A DNA stretch of 64,000 bases from Streptomyces broussonetiae (GTDB lineage Bacteria > Actinomycetota > Actinomycetes > Streptomycetales > Streptomycetaceae): the NCBI RefSeq assembly GCF_009796285.1, contig NZ_CP047020.1:4464001-4528000 (forward strand). The letters are read 5' to 3'. Below the pieces are notes generated by a model. The model did not search any database, had not been told where the DNA came from, and saw nothing but the letters and a program-made list of their open reading frames with translations. Each line of letters begins with the position of its first letter. The first letter of the stretch is position 1. The position numbers and the translations under genes are program-made. Of this stretch, positions 6,880-15,972 are shown piece by piece.

Positions 6880-8733
6880 CTAGGAAGAGAGTTCCTCGAC
6901 TACGGCCAGCAACGTTCCTGGCTGCACTTGCTGTCCGGCACAGACCGGGAGAGCGGTGAGCGTGCCCGCCGCCGGTGCCGTGATCCGGTGCTGCATCTTC
7001 ATCGCCTCCAGCCAGATCAGGGGCTGGCCCGCCGCCACGGGCACCCCCTCCTCCAGTCCCTCGGCGATCCGGACGACCGTGCCCGGCATCGGGGCCACCA
7101 GGGAACCCGGGGCCAGCTGGGCGGCCGGGTCGGGGAAGCGGGGCAGGGCGGTGAGACGGGTGGTGTTGACGTGGATCTCGTCGCCGTACGCGAAGACCTC
7201 GAACCTGCGCCGTACGCCGTCCACCTCGAGTACGACCGTGTGCGCGTCCGCGTGCACGACCCGCACCCCGTCGGCCGCCAGGCCGTCCCGGGTGCACCGG
7301 TAGCGGACCTCGTGCTCCTGCCCCGCCACCTCGTACCGCTTGACCTGCGGCTGCGCGGGCAGGTTGCGCCAGCCGCCGAAGCGGGAGCGGCCGTGGGCGT
7401 CGGCCAGCGCGGCGGCGAGCGGGGCGTAGGGGTCGGGGGCCGGCGCGGTGAGGGCGGTGAGGTGACGGGTGTAGAAGCCGGTGTCCATCCGGGCCGTCGT
7501 GAACTCCTCGTGGCGCAGGGAGCGTACGAGCAGGTCGCGGTTGGTGACCGGGCCGTGGAGTTCCGCCCGTTCCAGCGCGCCGGCGAGCCGGCGCAGCGCC
7601 TGCGCGCGTGTGGGGGCGTGGGCGACGACCTTGGCGATCATGGGGTCGTAGTGGACGCCGATGGTGTCGCCGTCGGTGTAGCCGGTGTCCAGGCGGACGC
7701 CGGCCGGTACGGCGAGCCGGTGCAGGGTGCCGGTCTGCGGGGCCCAGTCGCGGGCGGGGTCCTCGGCGTACAGGCGGGCCTCGATGGCGTGGCCACGCGC
7801 GCGTGGAGGCTCCTTCTCGAGTGCGTGCCCCTCGGCGACACGGAGCTGTTCGGCGACCAGGTCGATGCCGAACACGGCCTCCGTGACGGGATGTTCGACC
7901 TGGAGGCGGGTGTTCATCTCCAGGAAGTGCGCACGGCCGTCGGCGACGAGGAACTCGACGGTGCCGGCGCCGACGTACGAGACGGAGCGAGCGGCGCGTA
8001 CGGCCAGCGTGCGCAACTCCTCCGCGAGCCCCTCGGAGATCCCGGGCGCCGGCGCCTCCTCGACGACCTTCTGGTGGCGGCGCTGCAGAGAGCAGTCGCG
8101 GGTGCCGAGCGGCCAGACGGTGCCGTGGGTGTCGGCGAGGATCTGCACCTCGACATGGCGGCCGTGCTCCAGGTACGGCTCGACGAAGACCTCGCCGTCC
8201 CCGAAGGCACTCGTGGCCTCGGCGCGCGCGCCCTCCAGCGCGGCGCTCAGATCCTCCATGCGGCGCACGATGCGCATCCCGCGCCCGCCACCCCCGGCGG
8301 CCGCCTTCACCAGGACCGGCAGGCGGGCCTCGGTGACGTCGGACTCGGCGAGGGACGCGATCCCCATCAGTTCCTTCGCCCGTGTCTTGGACGCCATCGC
8401 CTCGATGGCCTCGGGAGACGGCCCGATCCAGGTCAGGCCGGCGTCGCGGACGGCGCGGGCGAAATCGGGGTTCTCGGAGAGGAAGCCGTAACCGGGGTGC
8501 ACGGCGTCCGCGCCGGCCGCCAGCGCCGCCTTCACGATCAGGTCGCCGCGCAGATACGTCTCGGCGGGCGCGGCCCCCGGCAGCCGCACCGCCGTGTCGG
8601 CCACGCGCGCGTGCAGCGCGTCTGCGTCCGCGTCCGAGTGCACGGCCACCGTCCGGATTCCCTGCTCACGGCAGGTGCGGAAGATCCGGCAGGCGATCTC
8701 GCCCCGGTTGGCGACGAGCAGAGTCGAAATCAC
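6880..8733 (-). CDS. Biotin-dependent acyl-CoA carboxylase alpha subunit (BC-BCCP)
   Basis: 617 aa. The biotin carboxylase domain (LLVANRGEIACRI, HPGYGFLSEN, KAAAGGGGRGM, EMNTRLQVEHPVTE) occupies about residues 1-440. A linker follows, and a C-terminal biotinyl domain carries EAMKMQH about 35 residues before the end. The enzyme uses ATP and bicarbonate to carboxylate biotin for transfer by the partner beta subunit encoded immediately upstream. Between SKTRAKELM and LPVLVKAAAG the protein is about six residues shorter than I expect and lacks the usual GVP element; this may be a natural variant. The GTG start lies 8 nt after the beta-subunit stop. With an AtuA-like gene present, a geranyl-, methylcrotonyl- or propionyl-CoA type substrate is possible. 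Confidence 0.92.
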   Translation of the reverse strand: MISTLLVANRGEIACRIFRTCREQGIRTVAVHSDADADALHARVADTAVRLPGAAPAETYLRGDLIVKAALAAGADAVHPGYGFLSENPDFARAVRDAGLTWIGPSPEAIEAMASKTRAKELMGIASLAESDVTEARLPVLVKAAAGGGGRGMRIVRRMEDLSAALEGARAEATSAFGDGEVFVEPYLEHGRHVEVQILADTHGTVWPLGTRDCSLQRRHQKVVEEAPAPGISEGLAEELRTLAVRAARSVSYVGAGTVEFLVADGRAHFLEMNTRLQVEHPVTEAVFGIDLVAEQLRVAEGHALEKEPPRARGHAIEARLYAEDPARDWAPQTGTLHRLAVPAGVRLDTGYTDGDTIGVHYDPMIAKVVAHAPTRAQALRRLAGALERAELHGPVTNRDLLVRSLRHEEFTTARMDTGFYTRHLTALTAPAPDPYAPLAAALADAHGRSRFGGWRNLPAQPQVKRYEVAGQEHEVRYRCTRDGLAADGVRVVHADAHTVVLEVDGVRRRFEVFAYGDEIHVNTTRLTALPRFPDPAAQLAPGSLVAPMPGTVVRIAEGLEEGVPVAAGQPLIWLEAMKMQHRITAPAAGTLTALPVCAGQQVQPGTLLAVVEELSS

Positions 8734-8741
8734 GTGGTCCC

Positions 8742-10340
8742 TCACATCCGGAAGACGCCGAAGCCGCCGCGCGCACCCTCGTAGGGGGCGGTGTGGAGGG
8801 CCGACAGGCACAGGCCGAGGACGGTGCGGGTGTCCCGCGGGTCGATGACGCCGTCGTCGTACAGCCGCCCGGACAGGAACATCGGCAGCGACTCGGACTC
8901 GATCTGCTGCTCCACCATCGCGCGCAGCGCGGCGTCCGCGTCCTCGTCGTACGGCGCTCCCTTGGCCGCCGCCGACTGCCGGGCGACGATGGACAGCACG
9001 CCGGCGAGCTGCTGCGGGCCCATGACGGCCGACTTGGCGCTGGGCCAGGCGAACAGGAAGCGCGGGTCGTAGGCCCGCCCGCACATCCCGTAGTGGCCGG
9101 CTCCGTACGACGCGCCCATCAGCACCGACAGGTGCGGGACCCGGCTGTTGCTCACCGCGTTGATCATCATGGCGCCGTGCTTGATGATCCCGCCCTGTTC
9201 GTACTCCTTGCCGACCATGTAGCCGGTGGTGTTGTGCAGGAACAGCAGCGGGATGTCGCGCTGGTTGGCGAGCTGGATGAACTGGGCGGCCTTCTGCGAC
9301 TCGGCACTGAACAGGACGCCCTGGGCGTTGGCGAGAACGCCCACCGGATAGCCGTGCAGGGCCGCCCAGCCGGTCACCAGGCTGGTCCCGTACAGCGGCT
9401 TGAACTCGTCGAAGTCCGAGCCGTCGACGATGCGGGCAATGACCTCGCGCGGGTCGAAGGGGGTCCTGAGGTCGCCGGGGACGATACCCAGCAGTTCGTC
9501 CTGGTCGTACTTGGGCGGCTCGGCGGGCCCCGGATCCGGGTACGCCTTGCGGTGGTTGAGCCGGGCCACCACCCGGCGCGCCTGGCGCAGGGCGTCCGCC
9601 TCGTCCACGGCGAAGTAGTCGGCGAGGCCCGACACGCGCGCGTGCATCTCCGCGCCGCCCAGGGACTCGTCGTCGCTCTCCTCGCCGGTCGCCATCTTCA
9701 CCAGCGGCGGCCCGCCGAGGAAGACCTTGGCCCGCTCCTTGACCATGATCACGTGGTCGGACATGCCGGGGACGTAGGCGCCGCCGGCGGTGGAGTTGCC
9801 GAAGACGACCGCGACGGTGGGGATGCCGGCGGCGGACAGCCGGGTGAGGTCGCGGAAGATGGCGCCGCCCGGGATGAAGATCTCCTTCTGGGACGGCAGA
9901 TCCGCGCCGCCCGACTCCACCAGGCTGATGCAGGGCAGCCGGTTGGCGAGCGCGATGTCATTGGCACGCAGGGCCTTCTTCAGGCTCCACGGGTTGCTCG
10001 CGCCGCCGCGCACGGTCGGGTCGTTGGCGGTGATCAGGCACTCCACGCCCTCGACCACGCCGATCCCGGTGACGAGCGAGGCGCCGACCGTGTAGTCGCT
10101 GCCCCAGGCGGCGAGCGGGGACAGCTCCAGGAAGGGCGTGTCGGGGTCGAGCAGCAGCTCGATCCGCTCCCGGGCGAGCAACTTGCCCCGCTTTCGATGC
10201 CGTTGGACATACTTCTCACCACCGCCCGCGAGTGCCTTGGCGTGTTCGGCGTCGAGTTCGGCGAGCTTGGCGAGCATGCTCTCGCGGTGGGCACGGTAGT
10301 CCGGGCCGCCCGGGTCCAGGGCCGAGGTCAGGATGGTCAC
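8742..10340 (-). CDS. Acyl-CoA carboxylase beta subunit (carboxyltransferase)
   Basis: A 532-aa two-domain carboxyltransferase. The N-terminal half has RGKLLARERIELLLD, the GVVEGVECLITAND region and GGGADLPSQ-like acyl-CoA binding (ESGGADLPSQ). The C-terminal half has GYPVGVLANAQGVLFSAESQKAAQF and the GASYGAGHYGMCGRAYDPRF loop. This arrangement is typical of methylcrotonyl-, geranyl- and propionyl-CoA carboxylases. The methylcrotonyl-like SAESQKAAQF and GMCGRAYDP segments lean toward the MccB/AtuC group, a tentative reading. The GTG start overlaps the AtuA stop (GTGA). It forms a complex with the biotin-carrying subunit encoded next. Confidence 0.93.
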   Translation of the reverse strand: MTILTSALDPGGPDYRAHRESMLAKLAELDAEHAKALAGGGEKYVQRHRKRGKLLARERIELLLDPDTPFLELSPLAAWGSDYTVGASLVTGIGVVEGVECLITANDPTVRGGASNPWSLKKALRANDIALANRLPCISLVESGGADLPSQKEIFIPGGAIFRDLTRLSAAGIPTVAVVFGNSTAGGAYVPGMSDHVIMVKERAKVFLGGPPLVKMATGEESDDESLGGAEMHARVSGLADYFAVDEADALRQARRVVARLNHRKAYPDPGPAEPPKYDQDELLGIVPGDLRTPFDPREVIARIVDGSDFDEFKPLYGTSLVTGWAALHGYPVGVLANAQGVLFSAESQKAAQFIQLANQRDIPLLFLHNTTGYMVGKEYEQGGIIKHGAMMINAVSNSRVPHLSVLMGASYGAGHYGMCGRAYDPRFLFAWPSAKSAVMGPQQLAGVLSIVARQSAAAKGAPYDEDADAALRAMVEQQIESESLPMFLSGRLYDDGVIDPRDTRTVLGLCLSALHTAPYEGARGGFGVFRM

Positions 10341-12052
10341 AGGAGGGCCTCCGGGATGTCCAGGTGGCGGGAGCGCAGCCATTCGCCGAGCGCTTTGGCC
10401 TGCGGGTCGAAGCGGGCCTGCGCGGCGACGCCCGCGCCGAGGATGCCTTCGACGACGAAGTTGACCGCGCGGAGGTTCGGCAGCAGATGCCGGATGACGG
10501 GCAGGTCCCGGCTCTCGGGGATCAGCCGGCGGAACCTTTCGACGGTCAGCTCGTGCGCGAGCCACCGCCAGCCGTCGTCGCTGCGGGCCCACACGCCCAC
10601 GTTGGCGTTGCCGCCCTTGTCCCCACTGCGTGCCCCGGCGACCAGCCCGAGGGGCGCACGCCGGGTCGGCCCGGGCGGGTAGGGCTCGGGCAGGGCCGGT
10701 TCCGGTACGGCGTCCAGGGGCCGTACCTCCGGAGGCGGGGGCACCGGCTCCCGGCGTCCGTCATGGAGGACCGCTCTGTGTTCCACGGCACCATGGGGGA
10801 CGTACACATCCTCGAAGACCCCATACGGAGAGCCCTTTCCGGGTGGGGCGAGCACATGGAATCCCGGGTAGCTGGCCAGCGCCAGCTCCACGGCGGCCCC
10901 GCCCAGCGCCCGCCCGACGAGCCGCTCGTCCGCGTCCCGCACGACGAGCCGCAGCAGGGCACTCGCCGTCTCCTCGGTGTCGGCGTCGCCCCGGTCGCTG
11001 CGCACCAGCTCCCAACGGACCTCGTCAGGCGACGACTTGGCCAGCGCATCGGCCATCTGCTCGCGCACCAGGGCAGCCTTGGCCTCGATGTCGAGCCCGG
11101 TCAGGACGAAGACGACCTCGCCCCGGAAGCCGCCGAGCCGGTTGAGTCCGACCTTCAGCGTCGGCGGCGGCGCCTCGCCGCGCACGCCCTCGATCCGCAC
11201 CCGGTCCGGCCCGTCCTGGCTCAGCCGCACGGTGTCCAGCCGGGCGGTGACGTCGGGCCCGGCGTACCGGCCGCCGCCGGTCTCGTACAGCAGCTGGGCG
11301 GTGACCGTGCCGATGTCGACCAGGCCGCCGGTGCCGGGGTGCTTGGTGACGACGCTGCTGCCGTCGGCGCGGATCTCGGCGAGCGGGAAACCGGGCCTGC
11401 GTACATCCCCCTCCCCGAAGAAGGCGTAGTTGCCGCCGGTGGCCTGCGTGCCGCATTCCAGCACATGCCCGGCGACGACGGCGCCCGCGAGCCGGTCGTA
11501 CTCCCCGGGGCCCCAGCCGAAGTGGGCGGCGGCGGGCCCGGTGACGAGGGCCGCGTCCGTCACCCGTCCGGTGACGACGACGTCCGCACCGGCCCGCAGA
11601 CACTCGGCGATCCCGAAGCCGCCGAGGTAGGCGTGGGCGGCGAGGGTGCCGACGGGGGTCCCCGCGTCCCGGGCGGAGCCGAGAACTCGGGGCAGCTCGG
11701 AGGTGAGGTCGTCGCCCTCGACGTGTGCGACGCGGACGGGTATGCCGAGCCGTGCCGCCGACTCCCGTACTGCGTGCGCGAGTCCGGCCGGATTGAGGCC
11801 GCCCGCGTTGGTGACGATCTTGACGCCGCGTTCGTGGGCGAGACCCAGACAGTCCTCCAGCTGGCGCAGGAAGGTGCGGGCGTATCCGGCGCCGGGGTCC
11901 TTCAGCCGGTCGCGGGCGAGGATCAGCATGGTGAGTTCGGCGAGGTAGTCGCCGGTGAGGACGTCGAGTTCACCGCCGGTGAGCATCTCGCGCAGGGCGC
12001 TCGCACGATCGCCGTAGAAGCCGGAGAAGTTGCCGATGCGCAGGACGTTCAC
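10337..12052 (-). CDS. AtuA-family protein (acyclic terpene utilization-like, DUF1446)
   Basis: A 571-aa cytosolic protein of the AtuA/DUF1446 family: VLRIGNFSGFYGDR at the N-terminus, LTGDYLAELTM, TNAGGLNP near residue 90, GADVVVTGRVTDAAL near 180, ECGTQATGGNY, and a C-terminal GARSGDKGGNANVGVW segment. In Pseudomonas atu clusters the homologue accompanies geranyl-CoA carboxylase in citronellol/geraniol breakdown, but its reaction is not established. Here too it is coupled to a carboxylase pair: its stop overlaps the beta-subunit GTG, and its own GTG overlaps the preceding gene's stop. That supports a role in carboxylation-dependent degradation of a branched or unsaturated acyl-CoA. The natural substrate is unknown. 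Confidence 0.87.
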   Translation of the reverse strand: MNVLRIGNFSGFYGDRASALREMLTGGELDVLTGDYLAELTMLILARDRLKDPGAGYARTFLRQLEDCLGLAHERGVKIVTNAGGLNPAGLAHAVRESAARLGIPVRVAHVEGDDLTSELPRVLGSARDAGTPVGTLAAHAYLGGFGIAECLRAGADVVVTGRVTDAALVTGPAAAHFGWGPGEYDRLAGAVVAGHVLECGTQATGGNYAFFGEGDVRRPGFPLAEIRADGSSVVTKHPGTGGLVDIGTVTAQLLYETGGGRYAGPDVTARLDTVRLSQDGPDRVRIEGVRGEAPPPTLKVGLNRLGGFRGEVVFVLTGLDIEAKAALVREQMADALAKSSPDEVRWELVRSDRGDADTEETASALLRLVVRDADERLVGRALGGAAVELALASYPGFHVLAPPGKGSPYGVFEDVYVPHGAVEHRAVLHDGRREPVPPPPEVRPLDAVPEPALPEPYPPGPTRRAPLGLVAGARSGDKGGNANVGVWARSDDGWRWLAHELTVERFRRLIPESRDLPVIRHLLPNLRAVNFVVEGILGAGVAAQARFDPQAKALGEWLRSRHLDIPEALL

Positions 12053-12843
12053 CGCTCGGCTCCCCTGGGCGGGCGGCCGGTGCCGGGCGGGCCCGCGAAG
12101 GCCTGAGCGATGTCGAGCCAGCGGTCGGCGTCCGGCCCGACGGCGGTCAGGGCGAGGTCGGCGCGGTGGGCGCGCTGGGTGACCAGGAGGCAGAAGTCGA
12201 GGGCGGGTCCCATGACGCGCTGGAGCGCGTCCTTGGGGCCGTACGCCCACATGTCACCCTCGGGCGAGGTGAGTTCGATGCGGAACTCCTCGGCGGGTGG
12301 TGTGAGTCCATGGACGGTATGGGCGAAGTCCCGCGTGCGGACCCCCAGCCGGACCACATGCCTGAGCCGGTCGGTGGGTGCGCGCACCACAGCCAGGGCG
12401 TCGGCGACGTCCAGGCCGTGGGCCCAGGTCTCCATGAGCCGGGCGGTGGCCATGGATGCGGCGGACATGGGCGGGCCGTACCAGGGAAAGCGGGCGCCCG
12501 ATGGCGCGGCGCGCAGGGCCTGCTCGAGGGCCTCGCGTCCCGCACGCCACGTCCGCAGCAGCTCGGCGGGCGCGAGCCGGGCACCCTCCTGCGCACCCTC
12601 GTCCACGAACGAGTCGGGGGCGCCGAGCGCCTTGCCGACCAGCTCCTGGAAGGCATCCGCGTCGGTGACGGCGAGCAGGGCCGAGCGGTCGGTCCAGGTG
12701 AGGTGCGCGATCTGGTGGGCGACGGTCCAGCCGGGCGCGGGAGAAGCAAGTTTCCACTGCTGTGCACTCAACTCGGCCACGAGCAGGTCGAGTTCCTCGC
12801 TCTCGGCACGCAGGTCGTCGATGACGGGCGTCGGGTCGGCCAT
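12049..12843 (-). CDS. TIGR03084-type DinB-like metal-binding protein, first gene of operon
   Basis: A 264-aa protein of the DinB/mycothiol-dependent maleylpyruvate isomerase superfamily. The N-terminal four-helix bundle carries WTVAHQIAHLTWTD near residue 40 and METWAHGLDVADAL near 135, whose His residues would bind a metal. Members often act with mycothiol, but the reaction is not known for this subgroup. I start at the ATG at 12843 (MADPTP); an upstream ATG adds a poorly conserved stretch and crosses the promoter. It is the promoter-proximal gene of the acyl-CoA operon and its stop overlaps the AtuA GTG. A palindrome lies about 33 nt upstream of the start. Confidence 0.83.
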   Translation of the reverse strand: MADPTPVIDDLRAESEELDLLVAELSAQQWKLASPAPGWTVAHQIAHLTWTDRSALLAVTDADAFQELVGKALGAPDSFVDEGAQEGARLAPAELLRTWRAGREALEQALRAAPSGARFPWYGPPMSAASMATARLMETWAHGLDVADALAVVRAPTDRLRHVVRLGVRTRDFAHTVHGLTPPAEEFRIELTSPEGDMWAYGPKDALQRVMGPALDFCLLVTQRAHRADLALTAVGPDADRWLDIAQAFAGPPGTGRPPRGAER

Positions 12844-12875
12844 GGGGGGAGCATGGCAGCGGCGCCAGAAACAAT

Positions 12876-12887
12876 CAAGCATGCTTG
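12876..12887. promoter_or_regulatory. Candidate TetR operator of the acyl-CoA operon
   Basis: CAAGCATGCTTG is a perfect 12-bp palindrome in an unusually AT-rich patch 33 nt upstream of the first operon gene. The operon's last gene is a TetR regulator. Position and symmetry fit an autoregulated operator; CAAG-N4-CTTG resembles sites of other acyl-CoA-responsive TetR proteins. The link to this regulator is inferred. Confidence 0.5.
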
Positions 12888-12981
12888 CATGAATAGTGGG
12901 GAGGGCGGCTGCGCCCGCGCGCCGGACGAACTGCTCGACGTGGCGCTCACGGGCTCCCGGATGCCCGGACCCGGGCCGGAC

Positions 12982-14799
12982 TCAGACCACTTCCACCGGC
13001 GGATACACCGGCTCCCACCGGGCGGCCCGGACCGCCTGTGCGGCATCGCCGACGTCGGCCCGCGCCACGCCCTCCGCCACCGCCGCGCGGACCACGGCCA
13101 CGGCGACCGCCTCCGAGGTGGCGCGCAGGTCGCGGACGGGAGGAAGGAGGGAGGCGTCCTGGCGGGCGGCGGACGTGCTGCCCGTGCCGCCCGCGCCATC
13201 CGTGCCCCCCGCGCCATCCGCACCCCCTGCGTCGCCCGTTTCGCCCGTTTCGCCCGTGCGACGGGCCACCGCGTCCGCCGCCGCACGGAGCATGCCGTCG
13301 GTGATCCGGGAGGCGCGCGCGACGATCGTGCCGAGGCCGAGGCCCGGGAAGACCAGGGCGTTGTTGGCCTGGCCGATCTCGTACGTCGTCCCGTCCCGCT
13401 CGACGGGCGCGAAGGGGCTGCCGGTCGCCACCAGGGCCTTCCCGTCCGTCCAGTCGAGCAGGTCGGCGGGGGTGGCCTCGGCGAGGTCGGTGGGGTTGGA
13501 CATGGGCAGGATGATCGGCCGCTCGGTGTGCGCCGCCATGGCGCGGACGATCTCCTCGGTGAAGGCGCCGCCCTGCCCCGAGGTGCCGATGAGGATCGTC
13601 GGCCGCGCCTGCCGGACGACCTCGTCGAGCGGAATGCCGGGCAGGTTCTCGTCGCGCCGCCAGTCGGAGGTCTCGTCCGTCCGCCGGGCGTACGGCCTCT
13701 GGAAGTCGTGGAGCTGGTCGTTCTGGTCGGTGGTGAGCAGTCCGTACCGGTCGACGCACCAGAAGCGGGCGTTGGCCTCCGCCACGGACAGCCCCTCGGC
13801 GACGAGGGCGTCCCGGAGCTGGTCGGCGACGCCGATGCCGGCCGTGCCCGCGCCGAAGACGACGATCCGGTGCTCGCGCAGCGGCACGCCCGTCGCCCGG
13901 ACACCGGAGAGGACGGCGGCCAGGTTGACGGCGCCGGTGCCCTGGATGTCGTCGTTGAAGGTGCACACCTGGTCGCGGTAACGGTTCAGGATGCGGCGGG
14001 CGTTGGCGGTGCCGAAGTCCTCCCAGTGCAGCAGGGCGCCCGGGAAGAGCCGGGTGGCGGTGGTGACGTAGGCGTCGATGAAGGCGTCGTAGGCCGCACG
14101 GTCGGCGCGGGGGTGCCGGTTGCCGAGGTAGAGGGGGTTGTCGAGCAGTTCCTGGCGGTTGGTGCCGACGTCGAGCATGACCGGCAGGGTGCGCCGCGGG
14201 TCGATGCCGGCCGCGGCCGTGTAGACGGCGAGCTTGCCGACGGAGATGTCGATGCCGCCGACGCCCCAGTCACCGATGCCGAGGATGCCCTCGCCGTCGG
14301 TGGCCACGATCAGGTCGACGTCGTCGGCTCCCAGGCCGCTCGCACGCAGGGAGCGCTCGATGTCGCCGGGGGCGTCCACGGAGAGGTAGACGCCGCGCGG
14401 GCGGCGGTACTCGTTGCTGTAGCGACGGATGGCCGTGCCCACCGTGGGGGTGTAGACGATGGGCAGCATCTCTTCGAGGTGATCGCCGACGAGCCGGTAG
14501 AACAGCGTCTCGTTGCGGTCGTGCAGCGCGCTCAGGTTCACGTTCTTGGCCAGGTCGCTGGGCTGTTCGCGGTACTGGGTGTAGGCGCGCGCCACCTGCT
14601 CCTCCTGCGTGAGCACGTGGGGCGGTACCAGCCCGACCAGGTCCAGCGCGCGGCGTTCGGCCTCGGTGAACGCCGTGCCCCGGTTGATCCGGGGATCGGC
14701 GAGCACGGCCCGGCCGCGCGCCGCGATCTTCACGGGACCGAGGGTGGCACCGCGAGCGTCACTCATGAGAACTGCCTTCCCGTCCGGATTCGCCCCCAT
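12982..14799 (-). CDS. NAD(P)-dependent malic enzyme (long form) with C-terminal low-complexity insert
   Basis: A 605-aa enzyme decarboxylating malate to pyruvate. The malic N-domain shows IVYTPTVG with Tyr116, SVGKL with Lys189 and metal ligands in HWEDF (260-261) and FNDDIQGTG (283-284). The Rossmann domain shows VVFGAGTAGIGVAD near 314-327. This is the large eukaryote-like family, not the 400-aa bacterial form. Near residue 515 there is an insert rich in Gly, Thr, Ala and Glu (TGETGETGD, GGADGAGGTDGAGG) encoded by short DNA repeats. It splits the conserved C-terminal helices, so it is probably a surface loop expanded by slippage. The start at 14799 gives MGANPDG; an ATG at 14766 (MSDARG) with GGAAGG upstream is an equally good start. 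Confidence 0.9.
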   Translation of the reverse strand: MGANPDGKAVLMSDARGATLGPVKIAARGRAVLADPRINRGTAFTEAERRALDLVGLVPPHVLTQEEQVARAYTQYREQPSDLAKNVNLSALHDRNETLFYRLVGDHLEEMLPIVYTPTVGTAIRRYSNEYRRPRGVYLSVDAPGDIERSLRASGLGADDVDLIVATDGEGILGIGDWGVGGIDISVGKLAVYTAAAGIDPRRTLPVMLDVGTNRQELLDNPLYLGNRHPRADRAAYDAFIDAYVTTATRLFPGALLHWEDFGTANARRILNRYRDQVCTFNDDIQGTGAVNLAAVLSGVRATGVPLREHRIVVFGAGTAGIGVADQLRDALVAEGLSVAEANARFWCVDRYGLLTTDQNDQLHDFQRPYARRTDETSDWRRDENLPGIPLDEVVRQARPTILIGTSGQGGAFTEEIVRAMAAHTERPIILPMSNPTDLAEATPADLLDWTDGKALVATGSPFAPVERDGTTYEIGQANNALVFPGLGLGTIVARASRITDGMLRAAADAVARRTGETGETGDAGGADGAGGTDGAGGTGSTSAARQDASLLPPVRDLRATSEAVAVAVVRAAVAEGVARADVGDAAQAVRAARWEPVYPPVEVV

Positions 14800-14959
14800 C
14801 AGGAGTGTGCCGGAGAGGTAAGGCCTGCGCAGGCGGAGCACCGTCGGGCGCGGGCTCCTCGGAAACGTTGGCAGGGCCGTTCGCGTGACCGGACGGAGCC
14901 ACCGCAGTCCGGCCGCCCCGGGGCCGCAACGCAATCCCGCTGCCCACGGGGCAGCGGCG

Positions 14960-15931
14960 TCAGGCCTCCGGTGTGGGCTCCGCAGCGGCCGGTGCCTGCT
15001 CCACGCGGGCCCTGCCCCGGCCCACCTGGGTGCGGACGGCGCCGATGCTCGCCGCGATGACCAGGGCGATCGCGGCCGCCTCCGTGGCGGAGAGGGACTG
15101 GCCGAGGATGAGGAAGCCGGCCGTCGCCGCGGTCGCCGGTTCCAGGCTCATGAGGATCGCGAAGGTGGAGGCGGGGAGGCGGCGCAGGGCCAGCAGTTCG
15201 AGGGTGTAGGGCAGGACCGAGGAGAGCAGGGCCACCGCCGAGCCGAGGGCGAGGGTGGTGGGGTTCAGCAGACGGGTGCCTGCCGAGACGATGCCCAGGG
15301 GGAGGAACAGCAGCGCCGCCACCGCCATGGCGAGGGCCAGGCCGTCCGCCTGGGGAAAGCGGCGGCCCGTACGGGCGCTGAAGAGTATGTACATCGCCCA
15401 CATGGCGCCGGCGCCCAGGGCCAGTCCGACACCTGTGGGGTCCAGGGTGCTGAAGCCTCCGCCGCCCAGCAGGAACACGCCGAGCAGGGCCAGGCCCGCC
15501 CACACGGCGTTGATCGCACGGCGGGAGGCCAGGACGGACAGGGCCAGCGGGCCGAGAACCTCGAGGGTGACCGCCGGGCCCAGCGGGATACGGGCGACCG
15601 CTTCGTAGAAGAGGCCGTTCATCGCGCCCATGGCGATGCCGAACGCGATCACCGTGCCCCAGTCGGCGCGCGAGTGGCCGCGCAGCCGGGGGCGGCAGAC
15701 CACGAGGAGGACGACCGCCGCCGCGATCAGGCGCAGGGTGACGACGCCCAGCGCGCCCGCCCTCGGCATCAGGGTCACGGCGAGGGCGCCGCCGAACTGG
15801 ACCGAGATGCCGCCGGCCAGCACCAGGCCGACCGGGCCGAGCGAGCCGAGGCGGCGTGGGACTCCGGGCGGGGCGACCGGGTTCGGTGTGCTGGTGCCGG
15901 AGGCGTCGGAGGTGCGGGGGGCGGCGGTCAC
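14960..15931 (-). CDS. EamA/RhtA-like drug-metabolite exporter
   Basis: A 323-aa inner-membrane protein with ten predicted hydrophobic segments arranged as two EamA repeats (roughly residues 30-160 and 170-300), the usual layout of the 10-TM DMT superfamily. Related RhtA proteins export threonine or homoserine, but the substrate here is not evident. The first 25 residues are a Ser/Pro/Ala-rich cytosolic tail and the last 20 are charged and Ala-rich. The GTG start has AGGAC 6-7 nt upstream. The malic enzyme gene follows 160 nt downstream on the same strand, so they may be separate transcripts. Confidence 0.87.
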   Translation of the reverse strand: MTAAPRTSDASGTSTPNPVAPPGVPRRLGSLGPVGLVLAGGISVQFGGALAVTLMPRAGALGVVTLRLIAAAVVLLVVCRPRLRGHSRADWGTVIAFGIAMGAMNGLFYEAVARIPLGPAVTLEVLGPLALSVLASRRAINAVWAGLALLGVFLLGGGGFSTLDPTGVGLALGAGAMWAMYILFSARTGRRFPQADGLALAMAVAALLFLPLGIVSAGTRLLNPTTLALGSAVALLSSVLPYTLELLALRRLPASTFAILMSLEPATAATAGFLILGQSLSATEAAAIALVIAASIGAVRTQVGRGRARVEQAPAAAEPTPEA

Positions 15932-15972
15932 GGGCAGTCCTGGGCTTGATCGAGTACGTCCATCGCGATGTA

